Source of the DNA: a virus
Virus record (IMG/VR): IMGVR_UViG_3300037189_025064
Location: 1 to 25,129 of that record
Strand: one strand, 5' to 3'
Length of the DNA: 25,129 bases
In this document: one piece after another, positions 24,078 through 25,129 of the stretch
How the letters are laid out: each line of letters begins with the position of its first letter
Numbering within the stretch: the stretch's first letter is position 1
Translations under genes and position numbers: made by a program
The notes under the pieces: generated by a model
Database searches by the model: none
Seen by the model: the letters and a program-made list of their open reading frames with translations, nothing else
Told to the model about the DNA's origin: nothing

Positions 24078-25013
24078 ATGATAAATAATGCCTTATTACA
24101 TACTGTAAATAGCGTTCTAGGAAATGGAAAAAAGACTAGTAACAATAACTACGCCTATAAATGTCCATTCTGTACACACCATAAGCAAAAATTAGAAATT
24201 AATTTACAACCTAATGTTAAAGGAGAAACACCTTGGCATTGCTGGGTGTGTAACGCCAAAGGTAAAACGTTATTAGGGCTATTTAAGAAACTAAAAGCAT
24301 CATCTGACAAAATATCCGAACTAAAGTCAATGTTAGGATTCACGCCTAAATTAACTGAAGAACAAGTAATACAAAAAGTAACATTACCTAAAGAATACAA
24401 ACCACTTATTAACCTATCACGTACAGATATTGTCGCTAAACACGCTTTAATGTATTTAAAAAAACGAGGTATTACTAAGTCGGATATATTGAAGTATAAT
24501 ATAGGTTATTGTGAAGAAGGCAAGTATAGCGGCAGAATTATTATTCCATCATATGATAAAGACGGTAATTTAAATTACTTTATTGCTAGAGCAATTGATC
24601 CTAACTCAACTAAAAAATATGATGCTCCAAAATGTAACAAAAATGAATTAATAGGATTAGAATATTTCATTAATTGGAACGTACCTATCATATTATGTGA
24701 AGGTATTTTTGATGCTATAGCAATAAAACGTAATGCTATTCCATTATTAGGTAAAACAATACCTAAAGCGTTAATGATGAAATTAATTGAACCATCAGTA
24801 AAAACAGTATACGTGTCTTTAGATAGGGACGCTTTAAAAGATGCTCTAAAATATGCAGAACAACTGCTAAACTTAGGTAAAGACGTTTACCTGATAGATT
24901 TACAAGACAAAGATCCATCTGAGATGGGTTTTGAAAACTTCACCAAATTAGTTCATGACGCTGAGCAATTAACACTCGGAGAACTACTTTACAAAAAACT
25001 AGAATTAGCATGA
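24078..25013 (+). CDS. 61: DNA primase, T4 gp61/DnaG-type (zinc finger plus TOPRIM)
   Basis: A 311-residue primase that makes RNA primers for lagging-strand synthesis with the replicative helicase. The N-terminal zinc-binding domain is seen as CPFC (Cys29, Cys32) and HCWVC (His54, Cys55, Cys58), with a helix KTLLGLFKKL after it. A linker leads to the RNA polymerase core: YLKKRGITKSDILKYNIGYC (126-145), IIIPSYDKDGN (154-164) and the TOPRIM metal-binding site, with Glu208 in CEGIFDAIAIK and Asp249/Asp251 in SLDRDA, then the DLQDKDPSE segment (274-282). The length is close to T4 gp61 (342 residues), which lacks the helicase-binding extension of bacterial DnaG. The next gene starts inside the stop codon (ATGA), indicating coupling. 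Confidence 0.9.
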   Translation: MINNALLHTVNSVLGNGKKTSNNNYAYKCPFCTHHKQKLEINLQPNVKGETPWHCWVCNAKGKTLLGLFKKLKASSDKISELKSMLGFTPKLTEEQVIQKVTLPKEYKPLINLSRTDIVAKHALMYLKKRGITKSDILKYNIGYCEEGKYSGRIIIPSYDKDGNLNYFIARAIDPNSTKKYDAPKCNKNELIGLEYFINWNVPIILCEGIFDAIAIKRNAIPLLGKTIPKALMMKLIEPSVKTVYVSLDRDALKDALKYAEQLLNLGKDVYLIDLQDKDPSEMGFENFTKLVHDAEQLTLGELLYKKLELA

Positions 25014-25129
25014 TAGACAAGCACTCAAATATTATCCACGACCCTAAGATTAAACGTATTGTAGAATACAGCGCTGATAACAAGCAAGTAAATGTATTAG
25101 ACCAAAGATTTTATAGACGTGATGGAAAA
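25010..25129 (+). CDS. Start of next gene, truncated by window end (40 codons)
   Basis: ATG at 25010 overlaps the primase stop in an ATGA junction and stays open to the last base. The visible product begins MIDKHSNIIHDPKIKRIVEY and goes on to VLDQRFYRRDGK. A VxxRFYxxxGxxYPSVT start is known to me from phage PD-(D/E)XK nucleases of the Cas4/RecB type, but the diagnostic part lies outside the window. That assignment is only a suggestion; the existence of a gene is well supported. Confidence 0.7.
   Translation, partial: MIDKHSNIIHDPKIKRIVEYSADNKQVNVLDQRFYRRDGK

Noticed and set aside
24155-24400. Minus-strand reading frame opposite the primase zinc finger
   Set aside because: Mirror of the conserved primase sequence; no independent support.

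Overview
The window is a compact, AT-rich, strictly plus-strand piece of a tailed-phage genome. I read it as the genome of a T4-related contractile-tailed phage (myovirus). The marker genes are a GPW/gp25-type baseplate wedge protein, a gp6-type wedge protein with the baseplate-J signature, a gp55-like late sigma factor and a gp61-like primase with a CxxC zinc finger plus TOPRIM. The likely host is a member of the Bacteroidota. This is inferred from the near absence of Shine-Dalgarno sequences (start codons follow A/T-rich stretches instead) and from a TTTG...TAnnTTTG-like promoter candidate at 866-897. No integrase, tRNA, CRISPR array or insertion sequence was seen.

Layout. (1) 1-688: the 3' end of a MoxR-type AAA+ ATPase gene, closed by a clear GAAA-loop intrinsic terminator at 715-738. 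(2) 739-928: a regulatory gap with relatively GC-rich stretches. (3) 929-3247: accessory and regulatory genes, namely a glutaredoxin, a 59-residue helical protein, an HD-domain phosphohydrolase, a one-TM coiled-coil protein and the late sigma factor. (4) 3285-10192: baseplate hub and spike region, with an OB-fold-like protein and two large modular paralogues that share an N-terminal domain and an acidic linker. The first paralogue carries a DUF5675/L,D-transpeptidase-like domain plus a C39-like papain-fold peptidase domain. The second carries an alpha/beta-hydrolase-like domain plus a FlgJ/GH73-like glucosaminidase domain. A beta-rich spike-like protein and a coiled-coil protein follow. (5) 10206-12984: a small protein, then the gp25 and gp6 wedge proteins. 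(6) 13031-20802: adhesive or structural proteins, including a DNRLRE-like protein and an 1878-residue protein with a concanavalin/LamG-like domain. (7) 20846-23570: three conserved virion-protein candidates, two of which share a C-terminal module. (8) 23598-25129: a GIY-YIG-like nuclease, the primase and the start of one more gene.

How it fits together. The late sigma factor at 2495-3247 sits just ahead of the structural block. Every gap of 25 nt or more inside 1443-24077 carries the same 9-mer ATATTTATA 13-20 nt upstream of a start codon, so a set of phage late promoters driving morphogenesis genes is a reasonable hypothesis. The hub paralogues appear to concentrate up to four different envelope- or wall-active domains at the baseplate centre, which is the most unusual feature of the window.
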